Shown: piece after piece, positions 24,501 to 36,614 of the stretch
How positions within the stretch are numbered: position 1 is the stretch's first letter
How the letters are laid out: each line of letters begins with the position of its first letter
NCBI GenBank assembly: GCA_947685225.1
Contig: CANTUV010000012.1
Coordinates: 186,001-250,000 of the forward strand
Direction of reading: 5' to 3'
Length of the DNA: 64,000 nucleotides
Source of the DNA: Garcia nutans
Lineage: Eukaryota; Streptophyta; Magnoliopsida; Malpighiales; Euphorbiaceae
Made by a program: the position numbers and the translations under genes
Notes under the pieces: model-generated
What the model was told of the DNA's origin: nothing
The model's input: the letters and a program-made list of their open reading frames with translations, nothing else
The model's database searches: none

Positions 24501-24914
24501 CTTATAATAAACTATCTAAATATGATATTTTTATAAAAAAAATATTATAAATTTTGATAAATATTAAAATATTTTTAAAAACATGATAAATTTAAAAAAA
24601 ATATATTTTTTTAATATTTTTATAAAGATCCCATCAATATATTCTATGAAAATTTCCTAAATATAAATGCTAAAAGAAAGCATATATTAATTTATAAAAA
24701 ATGCAATAAATAAAGGGGGCATTCACTTGAAAAGGCTGCATTGACTAATGCCCAATATAATATAAACGGCATTATAACGTTTGCTTCACCATACTAAATG
24801 GAGTAGATACCACTTTGCATATATAGCCCTACCCCATTAACTATCTAGAAATTTAGTTTTTTTTTATATTTTTTTTTTGTTTCAAAAGCAATTAAAACTA
24901 GGTGAAACAATGAA

Positions 24915-24954
<40 letters not shown>

Positions 24955-27900
24955 GGAGGTCCTAAACTCCTAATATATATAGTATGGGAGCTAAATTGAC
25001 ACTTTGGTGAGAGACAAACACATCTTTCTATTATTTCCAAAATTTCTTCTTAATTTGTTCAAACCAATCTTTAAGTAAATTTCTTTCAAGAGTTTACACT
25101 TCAAATTATTCAATAAATAAATAATTATGACAACTTATCAACTAATTAAAATCTCAACTGAACCCAATTAAATTATTCAATTTAATTTTATAAGCTTAAT
25201 TAATTGAATTACAGGTATATAATTAAAATATTTTACTATATTCATAATGTTAATTAGAAAAAAAATGCGAAATCAAAATTTTGAAAACCAAATTAATGAT
25301 ACTTTGATATAAATTCAAGAACCCATTTGAGTGGCAAATAATTTTTTTTTCTTGAGCATTGAAAAGGGATTTTGAAATTAAATTTATTATTTTTATTATA
25401 TGTATATATAATAAAAAAGAATTGGCCTCTCAAAAGAAAAGATCGATGTTGATAGTTGAAAGGGATTGTGATATAAATATGGGAGTCCAATTCAAATCGT
25501 GGAATCTGTCAATTTACATCTTAATTAAACTCAAGACTTTTCTCTTTTTTTCCTTTGAAATTTTTAAAAAACTTGGATTGTCATTTTCAGATTTTATTAT
25601 TTTCCTTCAGTTTCACATTTATTTGCAATTTGAATATGCTTATTTGTTTATCAGTTTATTTGATAAAATATAAATTTCATGTAATTTAAATATATAGATA
25701 TAAAATGTTGAATAAATTTATATATAATTAAATTCTCTAAATTTAGCAGTTAATTTTTTTAAATTAACGCTCGTAAAATTATATATAATCCTAATTTTAG
25801 TAACATATGGTATATTTTTATATGTTATTAGACTGCAATTTCATTTTCTCTTTCAATTATTTTTAGATCAATTTTAAAAATACATATATATGATTTCAAG
25901 TTCATATATAATTGAATTCAATTATTTATTATATATATTTTTATAACTTATTTGTTGCTGTGTTATATATATATATATATGCTTATGGAACAGAATTTGT
26001 CTATTTTCCCTATTTTCTGATAACGGCAGTAATATAAAGATGTCAGGGAAGTGGGTCTAGTTTGTCTATTTTTCCTATTTTATTGCGTGTTGGGATATAT
26101 AAATTAGCACATTATTAAAAAATTATTATAATTTATAGTGAAATATATTATGTGTCTGTTCTTTTAAAACGTTAAAAAAAATGTCAGGGAAGACTGCTAT
26201 GCTGTCCCATTCCAAATGCATTTGCTTATTAACTCTATAAAACTAAGCATACAAAAAGTTGAAATTAATTGTCTCTGCAGCCACCATTTTAATTTATTTT
26301 TTATAGTTATTTAGATTTTTATATAATATTGTTAAATATATAATTAAAAATTAATAATATATAATTAATAAAGTGTTTGACATGAAAATTTTAATTTTTA
26401 ATGTTGTAACATTTTTTCTTGAACAATATATATATAAAATAAAAAGCAATAATTTAAAAAAATTATTTTTAGTTTGATAATTTCATCATCTGAAATGAAA
26501 ATGGAGAATGGGACCAAAACCCTAAATTAGAAAGGGCCCCACATTAACATGAAAATTTTCAAGATAAAACGATGAATGGTGGGGTCATCTCAAGAATGCA
26601 TGCGAAGAGCTTCCAATTCCAAAAGTACCATAAAATGTGGATTTCCTTATCAAACGACTCTCCTTATTTCCATCCAATTAATAACTTCCCTTTTTGTGCG
26701 GAACCACAAAAGTCTAATAATATATATATATTGAATTTGGTATTTTGTGATTTTTTTTTTCAAATAGAAATTCGTAGTTTACTTAGTAAGTTTAATAATA
26801 TAGAAGGTCCAACATGTTATTCTTTTCAAATTTCTTTTACATAGTTTAGGAATTCTTCAAAAACTATAAGTTAATTAATATGAGATTAAAAAAAAAACTC
26901 TTACAATATCATACTCTAATAATTACGTTGCATCATTAAGAGGATTCGTCAATTGAGCTAAAATAAAATTGGTTAAACTACCATAAAGTGCGAATAATCT
27001 CATATCTAAAAAAAAATATAAATATGACTTAATTAATAAAAAAAAATGAATCTTCAGCCTTAACAATTAACTTTTAGAATTAGCTTTCATATACTTATAT
27101 TAATAAGAAAAAAATTTAATATGATATTAGAGTAAATATTTTTAACTTTATTTAAATTGTTTGGACACTGACTATTGTAATATAAGACTATGCTCATATC
27201 CCACTAATAATAAAGTGTGGATAATATTACATCTAAAAAAATTTAAGAATGTGACCTATATAAAAATTAATTTTTTAATTTTAACAGATAACTTATAAGG
27301 TTGGCTCTCCCATAATATATTCAATGCAAGAGAACTGAAGCTCAACTTGATGTGATAATGCAAAAATTATTGGTTTCAACTCTTCATTTTTTTAATAGTG
27401 GAAGATAGAATGCCTCAAAGTTATAATATTTTAAAATACTGTAATTCTTTAAAAATAATATTAAAATAAATCAATAACATAAATGGTAACAACAATAATC
27501 TTAGTTCAAAATATTGGATTGTGCTCGAGAACAACTAATTGATATTCATTTTTCAATTTTTTTTAGGTTTTCTAATATAAAGTTCAATATGGATATCAAT
27601 AAACTTAAATTCAAGGTCAAAAATAAAATTTGCAATTCTAATTGAACCATATATTAACTTAAATTTTTTTAAAACAATGATATACAGATAGATAACTTGA
27701 GTTCGAAATCTTTATTTTTCACATTCCTAAAAAGTGAAGAGACTAATTATAAAATGAGACTATGTCTAATTAACTTTAAAATAATAATTATTGAATTATA
27801 ATTGAAAAAAAAGGATATATATGAATAGTTAATCAACAACTAATTACAATTACTTAAAATTAATTTTTTTTAGTAATATATAATAATCTTCGATAAATAT

Positions 27901-28067
27901 ATAGTCCTAATTACAAACATAGGATTAGTAGAGAATAAATTTTGTGTATCCACTCACCACCACCAACTCCATTAATCTCTTCTCTAATTAATTTCAACTC
28001 AGAAATAATTAATAATAATAATAAGTTTTATATTAGCCATCTAAGATGGGACACCATTAGTCTTATA
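21019..28067. other. AT-rich intergenic DNA
   Basis: NERD1 3' region followed by about 7 kb with no gene I can support. Visible content: an (ATT)n microsatellite at about 21470-21504; an (AAT)n tract at about 24915-24951; several TA tracts; and a stretch at 23400-23580 with repeated gagttcg and gctcgact words like a widespread dispersed repeat. Two related segments (about 26985-27115 and 27213-27330) around a degenerate tRNA-Met primer-site-like atatgatattagag at ~27118 may be another miniature LTR element (weak). Confidence 0.5.
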
Positions 28068-28312
28068 CTCCCTCCGTATCATTTACATAGAAAAAGTAAA
28101 ATGGATACAAAAATTAAGAAAATTTCATTTTTTTATCTCTATTTACTTAAATACCTTTTAAAAAAAATATCCCTCAAAACCTACTTTTAAGGCAATGGTA
28201 TAAATGGTATTTTATCTCATTTCACTCTCCAAAATTTATCTAAAATGACATTTTCTATATAAAATATACACCAAAAAAAGAAATTTTTCCTATATAAATA
28301 ATACAGAGGGAG
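28068..28312. mobile_element. Stowaway-like MITE (Tc1/mariner type), 245 bp
   Basis: Begins ctccctccgtatc and ends with the near-perfect inverse aatacagagggag. It is flanked by TA on both sides (28066-28067 and 28313-28314). These termini and the TA target duplication are the hallmarks of plant Stowaway MITEs. No coding capacity. The interior is AT-rich. Confidence 0.88.
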
Positions 28313-30446
28313 TATATAAATTCTCTCCGATGAGATTACTCGAAAAGGAAACTGATAATGACATGAAATTATAGTTATGCTAAATGCTAAAGCTCGAGCT
28401 GTGTTGTGATTCTGAACGTAAAAGAGAGAGAATCAATTAGTTAACTTTGGGATTTGTTGCTCTCTCATTTCTTTGCTGCCATATATATTAATTTCATTTA
28501 TACTTTAATTCTTTTAAATTTTGATTTTTTATTAAAAAACGAATTCAGTCTTAAATACAAAATCAAAATGTTGTTAATTATTATATTGCTTCTAACCAAT
28601 TTTATAAATTAATAATGTTATTAAGAATATGAAAAAGAAATAGTTTGTTCATTTCATTTTAATAATCGTCATTTGTATTATATTAAGAACTTCTTAATTA
28701 CAAGTGATCATTAGTATACATAATTACTTGAAAATTAATGTTTTATCAATTCTTAATATTTTAATACATTAATACTATTCTATATCCCTACTTTAAGCAT
28801 GAAATTAGTTTAAAAAAAGTAATATTAATGTCTTTTTGTTTTTATAAAATAGCATACAATTTGAAACAACAAGGATTTAAAAAACAGCAATTGAAATAAA
28901 ACTTAGTAATTGAATAGGATTAATTATGTAAAACAAATTAAAGTACTATTTGATAAAAATCAGAAATGGGGAATAGGATTGATTAATTTTCCACTTTCTT
29001 GAATAATTTTTTATGAAAAAAATAGAATTATTTTCTATAATTAAATGAAATGTCAATTTTTCCGTAACATAAAAAAGCACTCTCTTTTTTTATTTGTCCG
29101 TCAAAATAAATATAGAAAAATAAAGAAAAATGCTAAATAGTCTCAATTATAAAAAAATAATTATTTATCACTAAATAATTTACTATAATTTCTAAAATCA
29201 CATGTAAAAAGGAATATATTTCGGGTGTGAATAATAATAATAATGAGTTTATCGACAAATAATAATAATAATAATAAGAACGACAGAGGGCTCGAGACAT
29301 GTGAGAGGCAAACCAATATTGGGACTCGCACACATATCATTCACTTCCCTTTCTTTCCTTTCTTTCCTCCTTTTTGGTCTTTTTTTTTTTTTAATTTTCT
29401 ATACCAAATTACAAATACAAAATAAATAAATAAATATCATTATCATATCATTATCAGTTTTGTTAAAAAAAAAATCATATCATTATCAGCCAATACCAAA
29501 GAAAATAAAAAATGGCAATACCATCATACTTTAAATAGTAAATAATGTAATAAAAAATTAGAACTGATTTGTCAAAAAAAAAATAGAACTGGTATACAAA
29601 ACTCTTATAATTTAATTTTTTTTAATATTATTATAAATATCTAAAGACAGTATTTTTTTATTTTTTTGTTGTATATATAGATATAGAATTGCTGAAAGTT
29701 ATTAATTTTATCTACAGTCTTATTGAATATTGATGTTAAACTAATACAACTATTAGTTTTAATATTTATTTTATTTATAAAAAATAAATAAATATTTTTT
29801 CAATGTGATTATCGTTAATTATATTCTTATTTGTTTTTTGTTTTTAAAATAATGAAAGGAATTAAGTAGAGAAGTAAAAAAATATAATTTTAATTGACAA
29901 AATAAAAATAACTATGTTATTTTATTATTATTGTTATTATTTCGTACTATTTTAAAGAGTAAAAATAAGTCCTATACTATTTATTTTTTAAAAAAATTGC
30001 AAAATTTATATTGGCAGTCACATATTATCTGATTCAATATTCTTTCACATATTATCCTCTTCACTCTTTTTTTATTTATTAATAAATATCAATACTAAAA
30101 TCTAAAGCAACACTCATCATTTTCTTCACATTAATTTATCTACATCTTTTATTTTTTATGTATTTTTAAAATATTTTATTAATATGTTTATATTTTTAAA
30201 TTATTTTAATCATGATTAATTTTATAAATAATACTTTAATTGATTATATAAAAATATAATATTATCTTAAGAATTTAAATATTATATATTTTAAATACAT
30301 CGAGTTATATAAATGTTGATATACAATTCATTAAATAAATATATTATGTATATTATATTCATATAATCCGTTGAAATTATTCATTATATTAAAACTAAAA
30401 TATCTTAATACAATTAATAAAAAAATAATCATATTCATATTAAGTA
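28313..30446. other. AT-rich intergenic DNA
   Basis: No gene recognised. It contains short (AAT)n tracts around 29231-29278, a T/C-rich run at 29343-29397 and homopolymer runs. Confidence 0.5.
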
Positions 30447-31054
30447 TGACACATAATTTCAAATTGATTAAATATAAGATGTTACATGAGTTTATATATA
30501 TAATTGAGTTTTCTAATCTTACAAGTTAGCTTTTAGAATTGGATCTTTTAAGAGTATATAAATACTCAATATTTTTACATAGTATCAGAGTTAAATAATA
30601 CTTATACCCCTCTTCTATTTCAATTTCTCGTCTATCATAATTCAGACTGTATTTTCTTTTTTAATTTTCAGTATGTGATGGGTTTAATATCATTTTAATT
30701 CTTGTCCCACAGTAGATTTTATTCACTCGATGATAGGCTTTTAAAATTTATTTTTTATATGGTATGAGATGTTTTTCAAACTTTCTAATCTTTCACCTGA
30801 TATGAGAAATCCCTCAGACTATAAATTTTCTCAATTCAATCTATATTATAAATTTATAAGTGCCAACTAGATTTATTAAAAATTCTTTTGGCCCAGTTGC
30901 AACTTGAAGAGGGTTGTTAAATATGATATAAAATCTCATATTGATTAAATACAATATGTTGAATAGACTTATATATAATTGGATTCTTCAACCTTACAAG
31001 CTAGCTTTTGGGATTATTCCTTCCAATAGTATATACGCTCCCAACATTTCTACA
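30447..31054 (+). mobile_element. TRIM-like miniature LTR retroelement
   Basis: Two related ~130-bp segments, 30447-30579 and 30924-31054, each begin TG and end ACA. They share words such as tcaaattgattaaatataag / tcatattgattaaatacaat and the gctagcttttggg-like block. Immediately after the first comes tagtatcagag (30580-30590), a near match to the plant initiator tRNA-Met primer-binding site (TGGTATCAGAG). Before the second is a purine run (gaagaggg) suited to a polypurine tract. The interior is ~340 bp without a coding frame. I could not identify a clean target duplication. Confidence 0.6.
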
Positions 31055-32823
31055 ATTCGTATTGACAATAATAAAGAGTAGATCAAGATAATATCAACAC
31101 AATCCATTAATAAATGTTACCGTTGGATTTAGAGTTCAAAATTAGCAAAGAAACTAACTAAGATGAGTATATATATATATATATATATATATATAATGTA
31201 CACGCAATGTCTCTAAATAAAAATTCTCAACATTAAAAAGAATTAAAACAAATGGATGATTTTACATGAAGGTGAGTGACGGAGATGCAAGCAGGAATTG
31301 CCACAATTAACAACTTTACCATCTCCATTATTAAAAAAATATACAAATTAATCGCTTTGGTTTCAGCACTTAGATTATAGTAGTGTATTTTTGGAATTCA
31401 ATTAGAATTTTTTTTCTTTTTTTTAATAATTTAAATATCTTCAATTTTGATTCGGTTTTAAAACTCTCCTTTTTTCTTTTTTTAGGTTTTTTAAAATCAA
31501 AACTTTTAGAAGTCTCCTTTTGTTAGTAATAAAACTGGTTTCTTAAAGATTCCGAAAAAGCTTTGACATTTCATGTATAAAAAACTAATTAATTTTATCT
31601 CAATTATTTTGAAATGTATTTTTTATTATGTTATTTTGATATTAAAAATAAATTAAAATTTTCAAAAATCTCAATATATAAGATTATAAAATATTTAGGT
31701 TTGTAAAAAAAAATATATTTTAAATTTTATTATTAAGTATATATATATATATATATAATACTAATTGATGACGAGATGAACTTCAACGACTCTTGATTCG
31801 GATTCTAATTTTGTTGCTGGCTCTTTTACCTGCAAGACACAAGAGAATAGACTGAGTTTCAGTAAAAAAAATTTCGATGTCTATGTCATAAATTAGTTTG
31901 TTTGCAAATAAAAAAGCTATAGAAAAGTGAAAAATATCCTTTATTAGTGGAGATTTATCCCTATTTATAGTTAATGAATGAGAGACAAAATTTGAACGCT
32001 TCAACAGACCTTCAAAAAATGTTATTATCGCATAACGGCCGTGTCAGGAAGTTGGCTCCCAGACATCAGGAGCTCGGTATGACTGAAAATATTTATGGCT
32101 AAAATTCATTCTTCTATAGGAGTTCGATTTCAAATGTTGAGGAGGTATCGGGTTCGGTCTATGAGTTTGATAAATAAAAGATAATATCACTAATAAATTA
32201 TGATGATGGTTGATGATAACTGTTGATACTTAGCGATGGTTTGTACAGTGGCTATTTATGATATCAATATTAATAATGAAAGAACTCATAAATGTTTATT
32301 TTTGAAAAAAAATTAATAAATATGTATTTATTATGTATCTTATTTTTAACTTTAAAGAATTTTAAAAGATATATTTCGTTTAAATTATAAAAATATTTTC
32401 TATTATTATATTTTTAATATTTTGAACTAATTCATTTATCTCGCCAATATGATATAATCTGAACATGTATAATAGAATCAACTCAGAATTTTTAAAAATT
32501 GAATGGGAGCTCTCCAACTAAATTTAGAAATTTTAATTACTGATTTTAGCAATTTAATTTTATCGCAATTCAAATTACTGATCAAACCCTAATTAAACAA
32601 ATGGGGCTCGAATCTACATCATATAGACATTTGATAATTACAAGAGATAAGCTTTATAATTACGTTAACTTTATTATAATTAGATTTATTAATCCAATTT
32701 TTTTTAGTATTATAATTAGAGAGTATATTTACCATTAAATTAATTAGGCTAAATTTCAGTGTATGAAATGGAATATAAATCTAATATTTTAGATATATAT
32801 ATATATATATTTTAAAGTTATTT
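31055..32823. other. Intergenic DNA with an unassigned GC-richer segment
   Basis: TA tracts (31170-31195, 31738-31757) and AT-rich DNA. From ~31765 to ~32250 the base composition rises and phrases such as cttttacctgcaagacac appear, which look like the end of an LTR or other dispersed element. I see no partner copy in the window and no coding frame. No gene. Confidence 0.4.
32815..32823. repeat. 9-bp target-site duplication, left
   Basis: aagttattt, identical to 38168-38176. Confidence 0.75.
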
Positions 32824-33594
32824 GGAAATTGATCAAAAAAATACCCTAAAAGAAAATACTAATAAAGTTTAGACTTCACTAATCTTAAATAGACCAATTA
32901 AGATAAAAATGCCCTTTACCCTAAAAGAATTATCTTATCTTTTTCTTCATTCTCTTCTTTCTCTCTCCTTTTCTCACGCCTCCTTTTTCCTCTTTCTCTA
33001 TTTTTCTTATTTTCATCATCTTTCTCCCTCTCTCATGCTCTAAATTCATTAACAATTTTTTTTCTCTTCCTTTTCTCTTACAAAAAACCCAAACTCTCTA
33101 TTAAGAAGGAGTTTTCTGTGGATTAATAGTTTCAAAAGAGAAAGAATGTGATTTCACTACGTTAATCAATTTAAAAATTGATTTTGCAGCAAAATATTAT
33201 CTAAAATTTTAGTTCTCAATGGAGTTTTAATCGATCTAAAAGAATCATCTTTTTTTTTTCTCTCCCTCTCTTTCTCACGCCTCCTTCTTCATCTTTCTCT
33301 CTCTCTTTTTTCATCCTCTCTCATACCCTAAATCCATTTACAATAATTTTTTTCTCCTATAAAAAATCTTAACTCTCTCAAAAAATGAAGTCTTTGTCGA
33401 GTTAGTTGTTTTAAAAGAGAAAGAATGTTATTTCATTGGGTTAATATATTTTACTATAAAAACTTATTGCCAAAAATTTTGGTTTTAATCGGAGTTTTAA
33501 TCAAAGCTTAATCTAACTCTATTTATAGAGGTTAGTACAAATATATATATATAGTTTGATATGCGTAGATATACTTCAATTTCGAGTATGCTTT

Positions 33595-34420
33595 GGGTCA
33601 ATATTAGTTGATATGAAATTATTATGAGTTGATATGAGTTAATATGATTTGAAATGTATTTATTAAAGATTGATATGGATTTGATATGTGTTTGTTAAGG
33701 TTGATATAGATTGATATGAGTTAATATAGATTGATATGGGTGATATGTGTGTTAAGGAATTATATTATATTAAATCATTTTCTTTTTAAAATAGTATTTA
33801 AGTGTATTAAATAATCTAAAATTATGTATTTGTATATTGATATAGATTGATTTGAGTTGATATATGTTGATATGTCTTGACATGGGTTGATATGTGTTGA
33901 TATAGGGTGATATGTCTTCATATGGGGTTGATATGGGGTGATATGGCTTGATATAGAGTGATATATCTTGATATGGGTTGATATGTCTTGATATGGTTTG
34001 ATATGAGACTTCTAAAATACATAGCATTCGACTTTTATATGTTGTTTAGATGTTTTATACAATAAATAAAAGTATTTTATTGACTCATATATTTTGATAT
34101 TTGATGATATGGGTTGATATATATTGATATGGGTTGATATATCTTGATATGTCTTGTTATGGGCCTTCTAAAATACATAACATTTTACTTATATATGTTG
34201 TTTAGGTATTTTAGACAGTAAATAAAAGTATTTTATTAACTAATATGCGTTGATCTTTAATGATATGAATTAATATTTTTCATATAGTTTGATATGAGAC
34301 TTCTAAAATATATGGCATTAGACTACTATATGTTATTTAGATATTTTAAACTGTAAATAAAAGTGTTTTTTTATTCATTGATAGTTATTGATCTTTGTTG
34401 ATGTTTATTGATATTTTTTT
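33595..34420. repeat. GATATG-word array A (+ orientation)
   Basis: Dozens of gatatg words spaced mostly 9-15 bases apart (ttgatatgggttgatatgtc style), organised in longer units. A ~90-bp spacer starting near cttctaaaatacat recurs at about 34010, 34165 and 34300. It is the mirror image of arrays B and C. Confidence 0.9.
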
Positions 34421-34470
34421 AAATCAGTTTTTTAATATTTAAATGTTATTGTAGAATGAATTACTTGATA

Positions 34471-34641
34471 TTCATCGCCAAGTTCATTGAGCATTTTATG
34501 ACAAAATGCCTAAATTTTCAGCACTGCACACAATAGCTTATGGACAGATTCAGATACAACACAATAGTTAATCTATGGGTCCATGCTTTAAATAAGAAAG
34601 AGGGCACCTATTATAGTGAGGATGACGATGACGATGTCTAG
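34471..34641 (+). pseudogene. Ulp1/C48 peptidase-like C-terminal fragment 1
   Basis: 57 codons in one frame with a single internal TAG. They read FIAKFIEHFMTKCLNFQHCT, then after the stop DRFRYNTIVNLWVHALNKKE and an acidic end SEDDDDDV before a final TAG. The pattern (hydrophobic-AKFIE-hydrophobic block after the catalytic Cys region, then an R...VNLW helix and an acidic tail) resembles the C-terminal end of plant Ulp1-type SUMO peptidases carried by some Mutator-like elements. The catalytic His, Asp and Cys parts are absent. The identification is by pattern only. Confidence 0.45.
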
Positions 34642-35069
34642 TGTTTTTTGTGAGCCACTAAGGATGTCAAAATTTAGATTGTGAATATGTAAATTTATTG
34701 ATTTAGATACTGAATTATATAAATTATATTTCTAATTTATTATTTATTTATATGTTCAATTATATAGTTGATCTATGTGCTGTGAAATTTTTGGGTGTGT
34801 GTTTGTTGGAGTGTTAGATGTATATATGTGTTACATGATGAATAGATATACTTTGAATGAATATTGATATTAGAAATGGGATGGATATGTTACAGATTGA
34901 GAAAAATTATTAATATAGATGTTTGATTTTCTTTAAAGTATTTAATTACTATTCACATATTGTTTTGGATGGATGAATATTGTATAATTTATTAGGTCAA
35001 GATTTTACAGGTTGAACTGTTTGTGTGATTGTTGAGCATTATATAATTTGTAGTAATTGAGATTTTACA
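34642..35069. other. Spacer between arrays A and B
   Basis: AT-rich element interior with no recognisable coding sequence or repeat structure. Confidence 0.5.
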
Positions 35070-35765
35070 CATATCAATCAAGACATATCATCTCATATCA
35101 ACACATATTAATACATATCATCTCATACCACTTGTATAATAACTCATATCTATCAATACCAACACATATCAATACATATCATCCTATATAATTTCTTTAG
35201 TAACTATTTTTTATCCATATCAAGATATATCATCTCATATTAAGACATATCATCCCATATCAACACATATCAATATATATCATCATATATCACATGTATA
35301 ATAACTCATATCAATACATATCATCATATATCAATACATATCATCATATATTATTTGTTTAGTAACTATTTTCTATCCATATCAAGACATATCATTCCAT
35401 ATCAAGATATATCATTTCATATCAATACATATCATCCCATACCACTTGTATAATAGCTCATATCAATCAATATCAACATATATTAATGCATATCATCCTA
35501 TATCATTTGTTTAGTAATTATTTTCTATCCATATCAAGACATATCATCTCATACCACTTGTATAATAACTCATATCAATCAATACCAACACATATCAATA
35601 CACATCATCCTATATTAGTAACTATTTTTTATCCATATCAAGACATATCATTCCATATCAAGACAAATCATCCCATATCAACACATATCATCTTATATCA
35701 TTTGTATAATAACTCATATCAATCAATATTAACATCTATCAATACATATTATCCCATATTATTTA
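35070..35765. repeat. CATATC-word array B (inverted relative to A)
   Basis: Arrays of catatcaa, acatatcat and catatcaag words. A longer unit beginning tatccatatcaagaca recurs at about 35213, 35375, 35525 and 35631, so the array consists of ~107-160 bp tandem units built of the short word. Confidence 0.9.
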
Positions 35766-35775
35766 TTTAATAACT

Positions 35776-35868
35776 ATGTTTGTTGCCAAGTTCATTGAGT
35801 ATTTTATGACGAAAGGGTTAATTTTTCAGCACTGCACATATTTTATCTATGCTTTAATAGAAATATAA
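35776..35868 (+). pseudogene. Ulp1/C48 peptidase-like C-terminal fragment 2
   Basis: Thirty codons reading MFVAKFIEYFMTKGLIFQHC, then diverging to a stop. It is a direct repeat (about 55 bases, ~85% identical) of 34471-34530. The MFVAKFIE start is what would follow the catalytic Cys-Gly of a Ulp1 peptidase. Fragment only. Confidence 0.45.
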
Positions 35869-36073
35869 GATAGAATTGTATTAATAAAAGAAAAAAAAAT
35901 AAGCACATCATATAAGAATTTAATTGCACCAATATATAGGCCAATAATAATATCCCTTGATAAATCAACTTTAGTATACTAGTTTTAGGTAATAATAGCC
36001 ATATATTATCTTTAATAATACCCTATACTAATTTTAAGAGAAAAACCACTAAAAAAGAAAAAATAAACTATTA

Positions 36074-36554
36074 TCATTGTTTCTTTATGGTTAACCAAGA
36101 AAAGATAGATACCCCCACAGTAGCTATTACAACACCAATAAAGAAAATTTTACCTAATCCGCATATTGCATTTGTCTTCTCTAACTCTCTCTTCTCCTTC
36201 TCCAATCTATTCACTTTCCTCAATAGAGCACTGATGATGTTTGTGGCTCGCTCAAGATTTTTTGGATCAACCCAAATAAAAAATTTATATTTTTCTCGAC
36301 GAGTCTATTTTTCCAAATGATAAACAAATGACCCATTATTTAATAATAATAATGTGAGTACATAATATCCAAATACAAATAACCTAAAACAAATTAAAAT
36401 TTTAGCATACCCCATAGTTGCTGCAGCCATAAAAATGTTTCCTTAGATTATCTTCTGTCCATGACACTCGAAGGGGTGCAAACTCATTGCATTCGCCAAT
36501 TGGAGCATTATATTCGGAATATTCGATTTGCGAATGCGGTGAGATATTCAGCAT
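36074..36554 (-). CDS. GRF-type zinc-finger remnant / coiled-coil / one-TM protein, two exons
   Basis: Exon 1 runs 36554-36411 (48 codons), exon 2 36304-36074 (76 residues plus stop); the donor GTATGC and acceptor ATAG fit, phase 0. The 124-residue product has, in order: residues ~20-60 matching the plant GRF-domain layout (ECNEFAPLRVSWTEDN, KHFYGCSNYG, KFFIWVD, then ER); residues ~67-90 a charged heptad-like coiled coil (ALLRKVNRLEKEKRELEK); and residues ~99-118 a hydrophobic helix (IFFIGVVIATVGVSIFSW) with a short basic tail. Two positions normally Cys in the zinc site (first of CxC, and CxFF) are Gly and Tyr here, so zinc binding is doubtful. The ATG follows an in-frame stop. It lies inside the Mutator-like element, opposite to the Ulp1-like fragments, so it is likely a cargo gene. 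No stop interrupts it. Function unknown; expression cannot be judged. Confidence 0.65.
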
Positions 36555-36614
36555 GATTCAGCATCTAACTCAACTATTGTACATATTCACAATATAAATT
36601 TTAATGTCCTTATT

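Noticed and set aside
30580..30590. tRNA gene fragment
   Set aside because: The tagtatcagag word is better explained as a retroelement primer-binding site; there is no cloverleaf around it.
33770..34027. Tyr/His/Ile-rich open frame on the minus strand
   Set aside because: It is a translation of the GATATG array; the peptide merely repeats the word and has no family features.
35486..35770. 94-codon open frame on the plus strand
   Set aside because: It is the translation of array B repeats and not a gene.
36087..36320. 77-codon plus-strand frame
   Set aside because: It is antisense to exon 2 of the GRF-type gene; the minus strand gives the coherent domain order and splice sites.
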